From Oscillospiraceae bacterium (GTDB taxonomy: Bacteria; Bacillota; Clostridia; Oscillospirales; Ruminococcaceae): a DNA stretch of 64,000 bases. The stretch is taken from NCBI GenBank assembly GCA_004555865.1, contig SFJO01000011.1, forward strand, positions 1 through 64,000, read 5' to 3'. This document shows, one piece after another, positions 41,774-49,549 of the stretch; the first letter of the stretch is position 1; each line of letters starts with the position of its first letter. The position numbers and the translations under genes were made by a program. The notes under the pieces were generated by a model. It was not told the DNA's origin. It was given only the letters and a program-made list of their open reading frames with translations, and made no database searches.

Positions 41774-42603
41774 ATGGATTGCCGAATCTGGGCGAGAGGC
41801 TGAAAACCTACGAGAGCCTCTGCCGCTGCGAGACACGATACGGGGCGGCGGAAAATGAGGCGATGAACCAACTGAACGCCGTTCTGAATGCGGTGGAACT
41901 GCTGCGGCAGCAGATCGGTAGTGGTGAGGATCGGGAAGCCCTTCTGGATGCGATCGGCCAGGGAAGCCTGTGCCTGGCGCGGCTGGCGGTGAATCAGGCC
42001 GACCTGCTGAGCTGCCTGCGGGATGAGGGCCGCCCGAACCTGATCGCAGTGGACCTGGCGGAGCAGATCCGCACCTTGGTGGAGGTCATGCGGCCGTATG
42101 TGGAAACCCAGCACTGCGCGCTGGTGTTTCGCAGGGATGGGCCGGTCTATCTGCGGGTGGAGCCGCACATGGCAGACCGGGTGCTGTTGAATCTGGTGGC
42201 CGAGGCGGTGACGCGCGGCCGACGGGGCGGAACCATTGCAATCACGCTGGAACACAGCACCGGCGGCGCGCTGCTGAAGGTGCAGGATGACGGCTACGCC
42301 ATTTCGCTGGAACGGCTGAGCAGCCTGCAGACGGCACTGTGTACGGAAAAGACGCCGGGAGAGCTGGAGATGTGCCTGGTGGGCGAATATTGCCGCCGCC
42401 AGAACTGGAAGCTGGAATGGAGCAGCTGCGGAAACGAAACCTGTTTTTCCATGCGGATTCCACAGGAGGAGCGCTGCCCGGCCGACCTTGTGATGGCCTC
42501 GCAGACCGGCCAGGACGGCAAACAGCAGCTGTGGCGGGAGATCAGCGCGCGAATGACACTTGCCCGGCGGGCACAGGGGCAGACGATGCCGAATATGCTG
42601 TAA
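41770..42603 (+). CDS. degenerate histidine-kinase-like protein
   Basis: 277 residues from the GTG at 41770, overlapping the Spo0A-like stop, with AGGAGGAG upstream. A helical N-terminal region (about 25-90, NEAMNQLNAVLNAVELLRQQ) sits where a kinase has its dimerisation/His helix but has no H-box His. The C-terminal half resembles a HATPase: RVLLNLVAEAVTR (N-box-like) and LKVQDDGYAIS (reduced G1 box). The ATP-lid glycines are not evident. It could be a Spo0B-like scaffold, a regulator of the adjacent Spo0A-like protein, or a decayed kinase. Coupling to that gene is seen; the function is inferred. Confidence 0.65.
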   Translation: MNGLPNLGERLKTYESLCRCETRYGAAENEAMNQLNAVLNAVELLRQQIGSGEDREALLDAIGQGSLCLARLAVNQADLLSCLRDEGRPNLIAVDLAEQIRTLVEVMRPYVETQHCALVFRRDGPVYLRVEPHMADRVLLNLVAEAVTRGRRGGTIAITLEHSTGGALLKVQDDGYAISLERLSSLQTALCTEKTPGELEMCLVGEYCRRQNWKLEWSSCGNETCFSMRIPQEERCPADLVMASQTGQDGKQQLWREISARMTLARRAQGQTMPNML

Positions 42604-42615
42604 AAAGGCAACCGA

Positions 42616-42678
42616 ACAGACCAGGCGATGCGGCCGCAGAGGCTGCGATTTGCCCGGTCTGCTTTTTTGCGCCGCAGC
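42616..42678 (+). terminator. terminator of the Spo0A-like operon
   Basis: cagaccaggc / gcccggtctg (one mismatch) with an inner gcggcc hairpin, followed by ctttttt. Confidence 0.8.
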
Positions 42679-42713
42679 GGGAAGCTTTTGCGGGGAGAAC
42701 CGCGGGTTCCTGC

Positions 42714-42742
42714 TTTACTTTGCGTGCATTTTATTGTACAAT
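42714..42742 (+). promoter_or_regulatory. pyrH promoter
   Basis: TTTACT (42714-42719) and TACAAT (42737-42742), spacer 17; the -10 lies in the palindrome attgtacaat. Confidence 0.6.
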
Positions 42743-42777
42743 ATCAATAAATATGATTGGAAGCGGCGGTGTTTAAA

Positions 42778-43488
42778 ATGAGTGTTCAATATAAAAGAAT
42801 CCTTTTGAAGCTGAGCGGCGAGGCCCTGAGCGGCGATAAGGGGACCGGCTTTGATGAGCCGACCATGGAAGCCATCTGCCAGGGCGTGAAGCGGGCCCAT
42901 GACCTGGGCGTGCAGATCGGCATTGTTGTGGGCGGCGGCAACTTCTGGCGCGGCCGCAGCAGCGGCCGGATGGAACGCACCTGCGCCGATAAGATCGGTA
43001 TGCTGGCCACGGTGATGAACTGCCTGGCGGTTTCCGATATGCTGCGCCAGCTTGGCCTGGAGACCAGCGTGCAGACGGCCTTGTTTATGCCGCAGGTGGC
43101 CCAGCCGTTTGTGCGGGACGAAGCCGTGGCCGAGTTGGAGCAGGGCAAGGTGGTTCTGTTCGGCGCAGGCACCGGCAACCCCTTCTTCTCCACCGATACG
43201 GCCTCGGCGCTGCGTGCCATTGAGATCGGCGCAGATGTGATGTTCAAGGCCACGATGGTGGACGGCGTGTACGACAAGGACCCCAAGAAGTACCCGGATG
43301 CGGTGAAGTACGACACCCTGACCTTTACCCGTGTGCTGGAAGAGAAGCTGGCCGTGATGGACAGCACCGCCGCCACCCTCTGCCGTGACAACGGCCTGCC
43401 CATTCTGGTGTTTGACCTGGCCGACAGCGGCAACATCGCCCGCGCTGTGCAGGGCGAGCAGGTGGGCACTCTGGTGAAGGAAAACTGA
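42778..43488 (+). CDS. pyrH: UMP kinase
   Basis: 236 residues from the ATG at 42778; this start gives the standard YKRILLKLSGEALSG. The ribosome site (GGAAG about 12 bases upstream) is weak, and a GTG at 42769 is an alternative. Glycine-rich nucleotide loop GIVVGGGNFWRG and the closing DGVYDKDPKK are typical of the hexameric amino-acid-kinase-type UMP kinase. First gene of the long translation/isoprenoid/lipid cluster. Confidence 0.95.
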   Translation: MSVQYKRILLKLSGEALSGDKGTGFDEPTMEAICQGVKRAHDLGVQIGIVVGGGNFWRGRSSGRMERTCADKIGMLATVMNCLAVSDMLRQLGLETSVQTALFMPQVAQPFVRDEAVAELEQGKVVLFGAGTGNPFFSTDTASALRAIEIGADVMFKATMVDGVYDKDPKKYPDAVKYDTLTFTRVLEEKLAVMDSTAATLCRDNGLPILVFDLADSGNIARAVQGEQVGTLVKEN

Positions 43489-43557
43489 GCTGTTTTCCCG
43501 TTGCAGAACTGAAAAATGAAATGCGGCCTTGTGGCCTGAATGAAAAGGAGTATGGAT

Positions 43558-44112
43558 ATGAGCGAGTACACCAAGCCCTATGAGGACAAGATGACCAGTG
43601 CTGTCCGCCATCTGGAGAAGGAGCTGGCCGCCGTGCGTGCCGGCCGCGCCAACCCCGCCGTTCTGGATAAGATCGCGGTGGACTACTACGGCACCCCCAC
43701 CCCCATTCAGCAGGTGGCGGCTGTGGCTGTGGCCGAAGCCCGCGTGCTGACCATAACCCCCTGGGACGCCTCGCTGCTGCGCCCCATTGAAAAGGCCATT
43801 CTCACCAGCGAGCTGGGCATCAACCCCACCAACGATGGCCGTGTGATCCGTCTGACCTTCCCGGCCCCCACCGAGGATCGCCGCCGCCAGCTGACCAAGG
43901 ACGTGCAGCACATGGGCGAGGAGGCCAAGGTGGCCGTGCGCAATGTGCGCCGTGAGGCCATGGATAAGTTCAAGGCCCTGAAGAAGAGCGGCGAACTGAC
44001 CGAGGACGACCAGAAGGATCTGGAAGGCAAGCTGCAGAAGATCACCGACAAGTTTGTGAAGGAGATCGACAAGATCTGCGAGAGCAAGAACAAGGAGATC
44101 ATGGAGGTCTGA
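43558..44112 (+). CDS. frr: ribosome recycling factor
   Basis: 184 residues from the ATG at 43558 (AAAGGAG 7 bases upstream; the ATG at 43552 is too close). Conserved VRAGRANPAVLDKIAVDYYG and the C-terminal helix with DDQKDLEGKLQKITDKFVKE are present. With EF-G it splits post-termination ribosomes. Placed between pyrH and uppS as in most Firmicutes. Confidence 0.97.
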   Translation: MSEYTKPYEDKMTSAVRHLEKELAAVRAGRANPAVLDKIAVDYYGTPTPIQQVAAVAVAEARVLTITPWDASLLRPIEKAILTSELGINPTNDGRVIRLTFPAPTEDRRRQLTKDVQHMGEEAKVAVRNVRREAMDKFKALKKSGELTEDDQKDLEGKLQKITDKFVKEIDKICESKNKEIMEV

Positions 44113-44290
44113 TGAAGGGGCCGCTTTTTGTGATGTGACAAACCGCCGCCGGGGGCGGCCCGGCGCATTTTGCGCGGGCTGCCGCCGGCCGTTTGTGCGT
44201 TCTAAGGGCAGCAAAAAATGCGGCCGAACAGCACAGATGGGCGCACAAACCCGGGCGGGCCGCCGCCCGAGCAGAGAGGAGAAGATCCGT

Positions 44291-45004
44291 ATGGCACAGC
44301 CGGAACAGTTCGCTCAGGGCCTGAGTATCGGCATTATTATGGACGGCAACGGCCGCTGGGCAAAAAAGCGGGGTCTGCCCCGCACCGCCGGCCACAAAAA
44401 AGGTGCGGAGGTCTTTCAGGACATCACCCGCTATTGCAATGAGATCGGCGTAGAGTCGGTGTATTTTTACGCTTTCTCCACCGAAAACTGGAGCCGCCCG
44501 GCCGAAGAGGTGGGGGCGATTATGCGCCTGTTCGGCGAATACCTTATCAAGGCCTTCGACTACGAAAAAGAGAACAACCGGGTGGTGTTTCTGGGCGACC
44601 GCACGGCGCTGGAGCCTCGCTACCAGAAGCTGATGGATGAGATTGAGCAGAAAACCGCCCACAACACCGGCATGACCCTGAACGTGGCCGTGAATTACGG
44701 CGGCCGGGCGGAAATCGTGCGGGCGGCCCGCGCCCTCGCGGAAAAGGTTGCGAAGGGCGAACTGCGCCCGGAGGACATTGACGAGGCCGCCATGTGCAGC
44801 GAGATGTATACCCATGGCCAGAAAGACCCCGATTTTATTCTGCGCCCCAGCGGAGAGAAACGGCTCTCCAACTTTATGCTGTGGCAGGCAGCGTATTCGG
44901 AGCTGGTGGAGATGGACGTGCTGTGGCCGGACTTTACCCGCCACGATCTGGATCTGGCCATTGAAGAATTCAACCGACGTACCCGTCGCTTCGGCGGCAT
45001 CTGA
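44291..45004 (+). CDS. uppS: di-trans,poly-cis-undecaprenyl diphosphate synthase
   Basis: 237 residues from the ATG at 44291 (AGAGGAGAAG upstream). The catalytic IIMDGNGRWAKKRGLPR, the FYAFSTENWSRP segment and the late DFILRPSGEKRLSNFMLWQ identify a Z-type prenyltransferase. It makes the C55 carrier lipid for peptidoglycan from IPP supplied by the MEP pathway, whose dxr and ispG are in the same cluster. The 178 bases upstream hold a GC-rich stretch without a clear signal. Confidence 0.97.
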   Translation: MAQPEQFAQGLSIGIIMDGNGRWAKKRGLPRTAGHKKGAEVFQDITRYCNEIGVESVYFYAFSTENWSRPAEEVGAIMRLFGEYLIKAFDYEKENNRVVFLGDRTALEPRYQKLMDEIEQKTAHNTGMTLNVAVNYGGRAEIVRAARALAEKVAKGELRPEDIDEAAMCSEMYTHGQKDPDFILRPSGEKRLSNFMLWQAAYSELVEMDVLWPDFTRHDLDLAIEEFNRRTRRFGGI

Positions 45005-45075
45005 ACGGTTTATCCCGGTTCACTCACCCCGCAGGAGGGGGACGATTTTACCCGTAAAGGAAGGGAAAACAACCA

Positions 45076-45945
45076 GTGAAAACACGTATCATTACCTCGG
45101 TGGTGGGGCTGTGCTTTCTGGCTCTGGTACTGAGCATGTTCAACACCATTGTACTGGATCTGGTGGTAGCTGCCTTGTGCCTGCTGGGCGTTCATGAGGC
45201 ATTTGCGGCGTTCGGCTTCAAAACCAGCCAGCTGTATCTGTATGCACCCTTTGTGCCTTTCACCATTCTGGTGATGCTTTCGCATGGCAGCGCTGCGCGT
45301 GCGGCGCTGCTTCCGGCGGCGTTTGTGTTCATGCTGTATCTGTGTGTGTGCGTCATCCTCAAGCACCGCACCGTGGATGTGGCCAAGCTCAGCGGATTCG
45401 TGTGCCTGTCGGGCCTGATGATGCTCTGCTTCTATTCGCTGGTGGAGCTGAAGCGCCTGCTGCCCTACGAGACGTATCGCTATGACGCGGTGTTCTTTGT
45501 GCTGCTGGCGCTGTGCTATGCCTGGGGCGGCGATTCGGCGGCTTATTTCACCGGCCGTTTTCTGGGCCGGCACAAGCTGGCGCCGGAGGTCAGCCCGCAC
45601 AAAACCATTGAGGGGGCCATCGGCGGCGTGTGCGGCTCGGTGCTGTTGGGTGTGCTGGCTACCTGGATTTACAGCACGCTGGCCAACCGGCTGGAGATGT
45701 TTACGGCGGGCAGGGTGAGCGGAAAGCTGTATCTGCTCATCGCGCTGATGGGCGCGGTGGCGTCTGTGCTGGGCATTCTGGGCGACCTGTTTGCTTCGGC
45801 CGTCAAGCGCCAGTGCGGCATCAAGGACTACGGCAGCATCTTCCCGGGCCACGGCGGCATTCTGGACCGGTTTGACAGTGTGATGTTTATTGCGCCCTTT
45901 GTCACCATTGTGGTGCGCTGGGTGTTCTACGCATACCAAGCGTAA
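45076..45945 (+). CDS. cdsA: phosphatidate cytidylyltransferase
   Basis: 289 residues with about eight transmembrane helices. The C-terminal signature KRQCGIKDYGSIFPGHGGIL with the following DRFDS is unmistakable. It makes CDP-diacylglycerol for phospholipid synthesis. Start is GTG at 45076 with AAGGAAGG upstream. Lies between uppS and dxr. Confidence 0.96.
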   Translation: MKTRIITSVVGLCFLALVLSMFNTIVLDLVVAALCLLGVHEAFAAFGFKTSQLYLYAPFVPFTILVMLSHGSAARAALLPAAFVFMLYLCVCVILKHRTVDVAKLSGFVCLSGLMMLCFYSLVELKRLLPYETYRYDAVFFVLLALCYAWGGDSAAYFTGRFLGRHKLAPEVSPHKTIEGAIGGVCGSVLLGVLATWIYSTLANRLEMFTAGRVSGKLYLLIALMGAVASVLGILGDLFASAVKRQCGIKDYGSIFPGHGGILDRFDSVMFIAPFVTIVVRWVFYAYQA

Positions 45946-45955
45946 GGAGAAGCAT

Positions 45956-47107
45956 ATGGTAAAGCAAATCAGCCTGTTGGGCTCCACCGGCTCCATCGGT
46001 ACCCAAAGCCTGGATGTGATCCGGGCGCAGGGGTATGGCGTGTTTGCCCTGGCGGCCCATTCCAGTGTGGAAAAAATCGAAGCGCAGATCGCGGAGTTCC
46101 ATCCCCGCTATGTGACCATGGTGGACCCGGCCGCGGCGGCCCGCCTGCGGGCGGACCTGGCCGGTATGGCCGATGCGCCCAAGGTTCTGGAAGGCCCGGA
46201 GGGCCTGGTGGAGCTGGCGAAGATGGACGGCCCGGATGTGGTGCTGAATGCCGTTGTGGGCATTGCGGGCCTGGGAGCCACGCTGGCCGCCATTGAAAGC
46301 GGGCACGACGTGGCGCTGGCCAACAAAGAGAGCTTGGTTACCGGCGGCCATCTGGTCACCGAGGCGGTGAAGCGCCACGGCGTCAAGCTGCTTCCGGTGG
46401 ACAGCGAGCATTCGGCCATCTTCCAGTGCCTGCAGGATACGGAGTCGGCCAAGTCTTTGACCAAGATTTTGCTCACCGCATCCGGCGGCCCCTTCTTCGG
46501 TATGAAGCAGGCAGAGCTGGCGGGCAAGACCAAGGCGGATGCCCTGAAGCACCCCAACTGGAGCATGGGCTCGAAGATCACCATTGATTCCGCTACCCTG
46601 ATGAACAAGGGCCTGGAGTTGATCGAGGCGGTGTGGCTGTTTGGTCTGCCTCCGGAAAAGATTCAGATCGTGGTGCAGCGTCAGAGCATCATTCATTCCA
46701 TGGTGCAGTTCAGCGACAATTCTGTGCTGGCCCAGCTGGGCGTACCGGATATGCGCATTCCCATTCAGTATGCGCTCACCTGGCCGCAGCGCTGCCCCGG
46801 CCCTGCGCCGGAACTGGATTTCACTCAGCTGAAGAGCATCACCTTTGATGTGGCGGACGATGAGACCTTCCGCTGCCTTGCGGCTTGCAAGCGGGCCATT
46901 GGCAAAGGCGGGCTGGCCCCCTGTGCCGCCAACGGCGCCAACGAAGAGGCCGTTCGGCTGTTCCTGGAGGACAAGATCGGCTTTTTGGACATTGGCCGCC
47001 TGGTGGAGGCCGTGGTGGACAGCGACCGCTTCGGCGGCAGCTATACGCTGGCGGATGTGTATGAGTGCGACCGCATGGCGCGGCAGTTTGTGCTGAGCCA
47101 TTTGTAA
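45956..47107 (+). CDS. dxr: 1-deoxy-D-xylulose 5-phosphate reductoisomerase
   Basis: 383 residues from the ATG at 45956 (AAGGAG upstream). NADPH-binding LLGSTGSIGTQSLDVI, ANKESLVTGG, the metal site PVDSEHSAIFQCLQ, and TASGGPFF are complete. It catalyses the first committed step of the MEP isoprenoid route; its product line feeds UppS. Only 10 bases separate it from cdsA. Confidence 0.97.
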   Translation: MVKQISLLGSTGSIGTQSLDVIRAQGYGVFALAAHSSVEKIEAQIAEFHPRYVTMVDPAAAARLRADLAGMADAPKVLEGPEGLVELAKMDGPDVVLNAVVGIAGLGATLAAIESGHDVALANKESLVTGGHLVTEAVKRHGVKLLPVDSEHSAIFQCLQDTESAKSLTKILLTASGGPFFGMKQAELAGKTKADALKHPNWSMGSKITIDSATLMNKGLELIEAVWLFGLPPEKIQIVVQRQSIIHSMVQFSDNSVLAQLGVPDMRIPIQYALTWPQRCPGPAPELDFTQLKSITFDVADDETFRCLAACKRAIGKGGLAPCAANGANEEAVRLFLEDKIGFLDIGRLVEAVVDSDRFGGSYTLADVYECDRMARQFVLSHL

Positions 47108-47175
47108 GAGGCCCATTTTCATTGGCAGGGGCGGACGGTGCTCCTGCAAAAGGCCCTGGGTAAGGGAGGCTGAAT

Positions 47176-48228
47176 TTGCATTTTTTGATTACGCTTGTGG
47201 CTTCGGTGTTCGTGTTTGGGCTGGCGCTCCTGTTTCATGAGGCAGGGCATTTCGCCACGGCCAAAAAGTGCGGCATTCAGGTCAACGAGTTTTCCATCGG
47301 CATGGGCCCGGCGCTGTTCAGCCGGGTTCACGGAGGCACCCGGTACAGCCTGCGGCTGCTGCCCATCGGCGGATATGTGAGCATGGAAGGGGAGGACGGC
47401 GAGGTTGACCCGGACGAACGCCCCGAGGGGGCCAGCGGGCTGCCCTTTGGCAAGGTGAGCATTCCCCGGCGGGTGCTGGTGGTGGCGGCGGGCGCACTGA
47501 TGAACTTTGTGCTGGGCTTTCTGGTGCTGCTGATCCTCATCTGCAATCAGGACCAGATCGTCAGCCGCAAAATTTACAGCTTTTCCGATGGAGCCATGTG
47601 CCACGCCACCGGCCTGGAAGTGGGGGACGAGATCCTGGCCGTGAACGGGCGGCGCTGCTTCGTGGCCAACGACATTGTGTATGAGTTGGCCCGCACCGAG
47701 AACGGCCGGGCCGACTTTACCGTGCGCAGAGACGGCGCAACCGTTCAGCTGCAGGATGTTCAGTTTGACACCCAGCAGCAGGAGGACGGTACCACCCGCA
47801 TGAGCTTGGGCTTTGTGGTATACGGGCTGAAGAAAACGCCGCTTAATGTGCTGAAGGAGACTGGCTGCTCGGTGCTGTATTATGGGCGCATTGTGGTGCG
47901 CAGCCTGCAGGACCTGGCCACCGGCCGGGCCGGCATCAACGATCTTTCCGGCCCGGTGGGCATCATCCGCGCCATTGGCGAAGCCGCCGGTTACGGCTGG
48001 CGGGATGTGCTGAGCCTGATGGCCCTGCTGACGGTGAATCTGGGCATTTTAAACCTGCTGCCCCTGCCCGCGTTGGACGGCGGGCGCATTGTGCTGCTGC
48101 TGCTGGAGGGCGTGCGGGGCAAACCGCTGCCCGCCAAGGTGGAGCAGTGGATCAATGTGTGCGGCATGGCACTGCTGCTGGCGCTGATGATGTTTGTAAC
48201 CATGCAGGATGTGGGCCGCCTGCTTTGA
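47176..48228 (+). CDS. rseP: RIP site-2 metalloprotease RseP/RasP
   Basis: 350 residues. Zinc site FHEAGHF in the first helix, a PDZ domain in the middle (about 130-200, GLEVGDEILAVNGRRC), and LLPLPALDGGRIV in the last membrane region, where the Asp completes the metal site. It cleaves membrane proteins such as anti-sigma factors and leftover signal peptides. Start is TTG at 47176 with GGGAGG upstream. Fixed neighbour of dxr in Firmicutes. Confidence 0.95.
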   Translation: MHFLITLVASVFVFGLALLFHEAGHFATAKKCGIQVNEFSIGMGPALFSRVHGGTRYSLRLLPIGGYVSMEGEDGEVDPDERPEGASGLPFGKVSIPRRVLVVAAGALMNFVLGFLVLLILICNQDQIVSRKIYSFSDGAMCHATGLEVGDEILAVNGRRCFVANDIVYELARTENGRADFTVRRDGATVQLQDVQFDTQQQEDGTTRMSLGFVVYGLKKTPLNVLKETGCSVLYYGRIVVRSLQDLATGRAGINDLSGPVGIIRAIGEAAGYGWRDVLSLMALLTVNLGILNLLPLPALDGGRIVLLLLEGVRGKPLPAKVEQWINVCGMALLLALMMFVTMQDVGRLL

Positions 48229-48265
48229 ATCGGCCCGGATTTGGTGAATGATAGGGAGAACAACG

Positions 48266-49321
48266 ATGGAACGTCAACTGAAACGAGAAGTGAAGATCGG
48301 CAGCGTGACCATTGGCGGTACGAACCCCGTGGCGGTGCAAACCATGCTGAACGTCCCCATCCGGAATGTGGAAGGCAATGTGGCCCAGGCCAAGCGGGTG
48401 GCGGCCCTGGGGTGCCAGATCCTGAGGGCCAGTGTGCCTACGCTGGCGGATGTGCGCATTGTGGAGGCCATCAAGAACGCAGTGGACATTCCCTTTGTAG
48501 CGGACATTCATTTTGATTACCGCATTGCGCTGGCCTGTGTGGAAGCAGGGGCGGATAAGATCCGCATCAACCCCGGCAACATCGGCTCGGACGAAAACGT
48601 GCGGGCGGTGGCCCGGGCCTGCAACGCCAAAAACATTCCCATCCGCATCGGCGTGAACGCGGGCAGCCTGGAAAAAGAGATTCTGGCCCGCTACGGTGCG
48701 CCGACCCCGGAGGCCATGGTGGAAAGCGCCATGTACCATGTGCGCCTTCTGGAAAAGCACGACTTCAACAACATCGTCATTTCCATCAAATCCAGCAACG
48801 TGCCCCGCATGATGGCGGCCTACCGGCTGCTGAGCCAGCAGTGCGACTACCCCCTGCATGTGGGCGTGACCGAGGCGGGTACCTACCGCATGGGCCTGAT
48901 CAAATCCGGCATGGGCATCGGCGGCCTTCTGCTGAACGGCATCGGCGACACCATCCGGGTTTCGCTCACCGATGAGCCGGAGAAGGAAGTGCTGGCCGGG
49001 CTGGACATTCTGCGGGCGGCGGGCCACAAGGTGCCCGGCCCCGAAATCATCAGCTGCCCCACCTGCGGCCGCACGAACATTCCGGTTGCCAACATTGCCC
49101 AGCAGGTGGAAGAGGAGCTGCGCCGCCGCGGCTTCAACCGTTCCATTAAAATTGCCGTGATGGGCTGTGTGGTAAACGGCCCCGGTGAGGCCCGCGAAGC
49201 GGACATCGGCATTGCCGGCGGCAAGGACGAGGCGCTGCTGTTCATCAAGGGCGAGCGCATCCGGATGCTACGGGGCGACATTGTGGGTCAGCTGGTGGAC
49301 GAGGTGTGCCGCCTGGGCTGA
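48266..49321 (+). CDS. ispG: 4-hydroxy-3-methylbut-2-enyl diphosphate synthase
   Basis: 351 residues. The TIM-barrel start KIGSVTIGGTNPVAVQTMLN and the iron-sulfur domain with CPTCGRTN and MGCVVNGPGEA supply the three Cys and one Glu ligands. It is the penultimate MEP enzyme and needs reduced flavodoxin or ferredoxin. GGGAG precedes the ATG. It completes the isoprenoid set together with dxr; the other MEP genes lie outside the window. Confidence 0.97.
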   Translation: MERQLKREVKIGSVTIGGTNPVAVQTMLNVPIRNVEGNVAQAKRVAALGCQILRASVPTLADVRIVEAIKNAVDIPFVADIHFDYRIALACVEAGADKIRINPGNIGSDENVRAVARACNAKNIPIRIGVNAGSLEKEILARYGAPTPEAMVESAMYHVRLLEKHDFNNIVISIKSSNVPRMMAAYRLLSQQCDYPLHVGVTEAGTYRMGLIKSGMGIGGLLLNGIGDTIRVSLTDEPEKEVLAGLDILRAAGHKVPGPEIISCPTCGRTNIPVANIAQQVEEELRRRGFNRSIKIAVMGCVVNGPGEAREADIGIAGGKDEALLFIKGERIRMLRGDIVGQLVDEVCRLG

Positions 49322-49368
49322 GCCGCTCCCGGAAGCTTCGGAACGCCGGATTTCAAACACAAACCATA

Positions 49369-49406
49369 AAAAGGCCCCGGGGCATTGCTGCCCTGCGGGC
49401 CTTTGG
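49369..49406. terminator. hairpin between ispG and polC
   Basis: aaaggccc with gggccttt plus an inner gggca/tgccc stem. The T-run is on the minus side, so readthrough on plus is likely. A second pairing, aaagcccg/cgggcttt, spans about 49457-49507. Confidence 0.4.
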
Positions 49407-49549
49407 CGGCCTTTGGGCCGGAAAAGCCGTGCTGAAGGCAGCACTGGCACAATAAAAAAGCCCGACGCCTTTTTGAACGCGGACGCAGGACCGCTTTTGC
49501 GGGCTTTGCAAGCAAGAAAACCACACACAAACGAAAGGAGAACGCGCCT

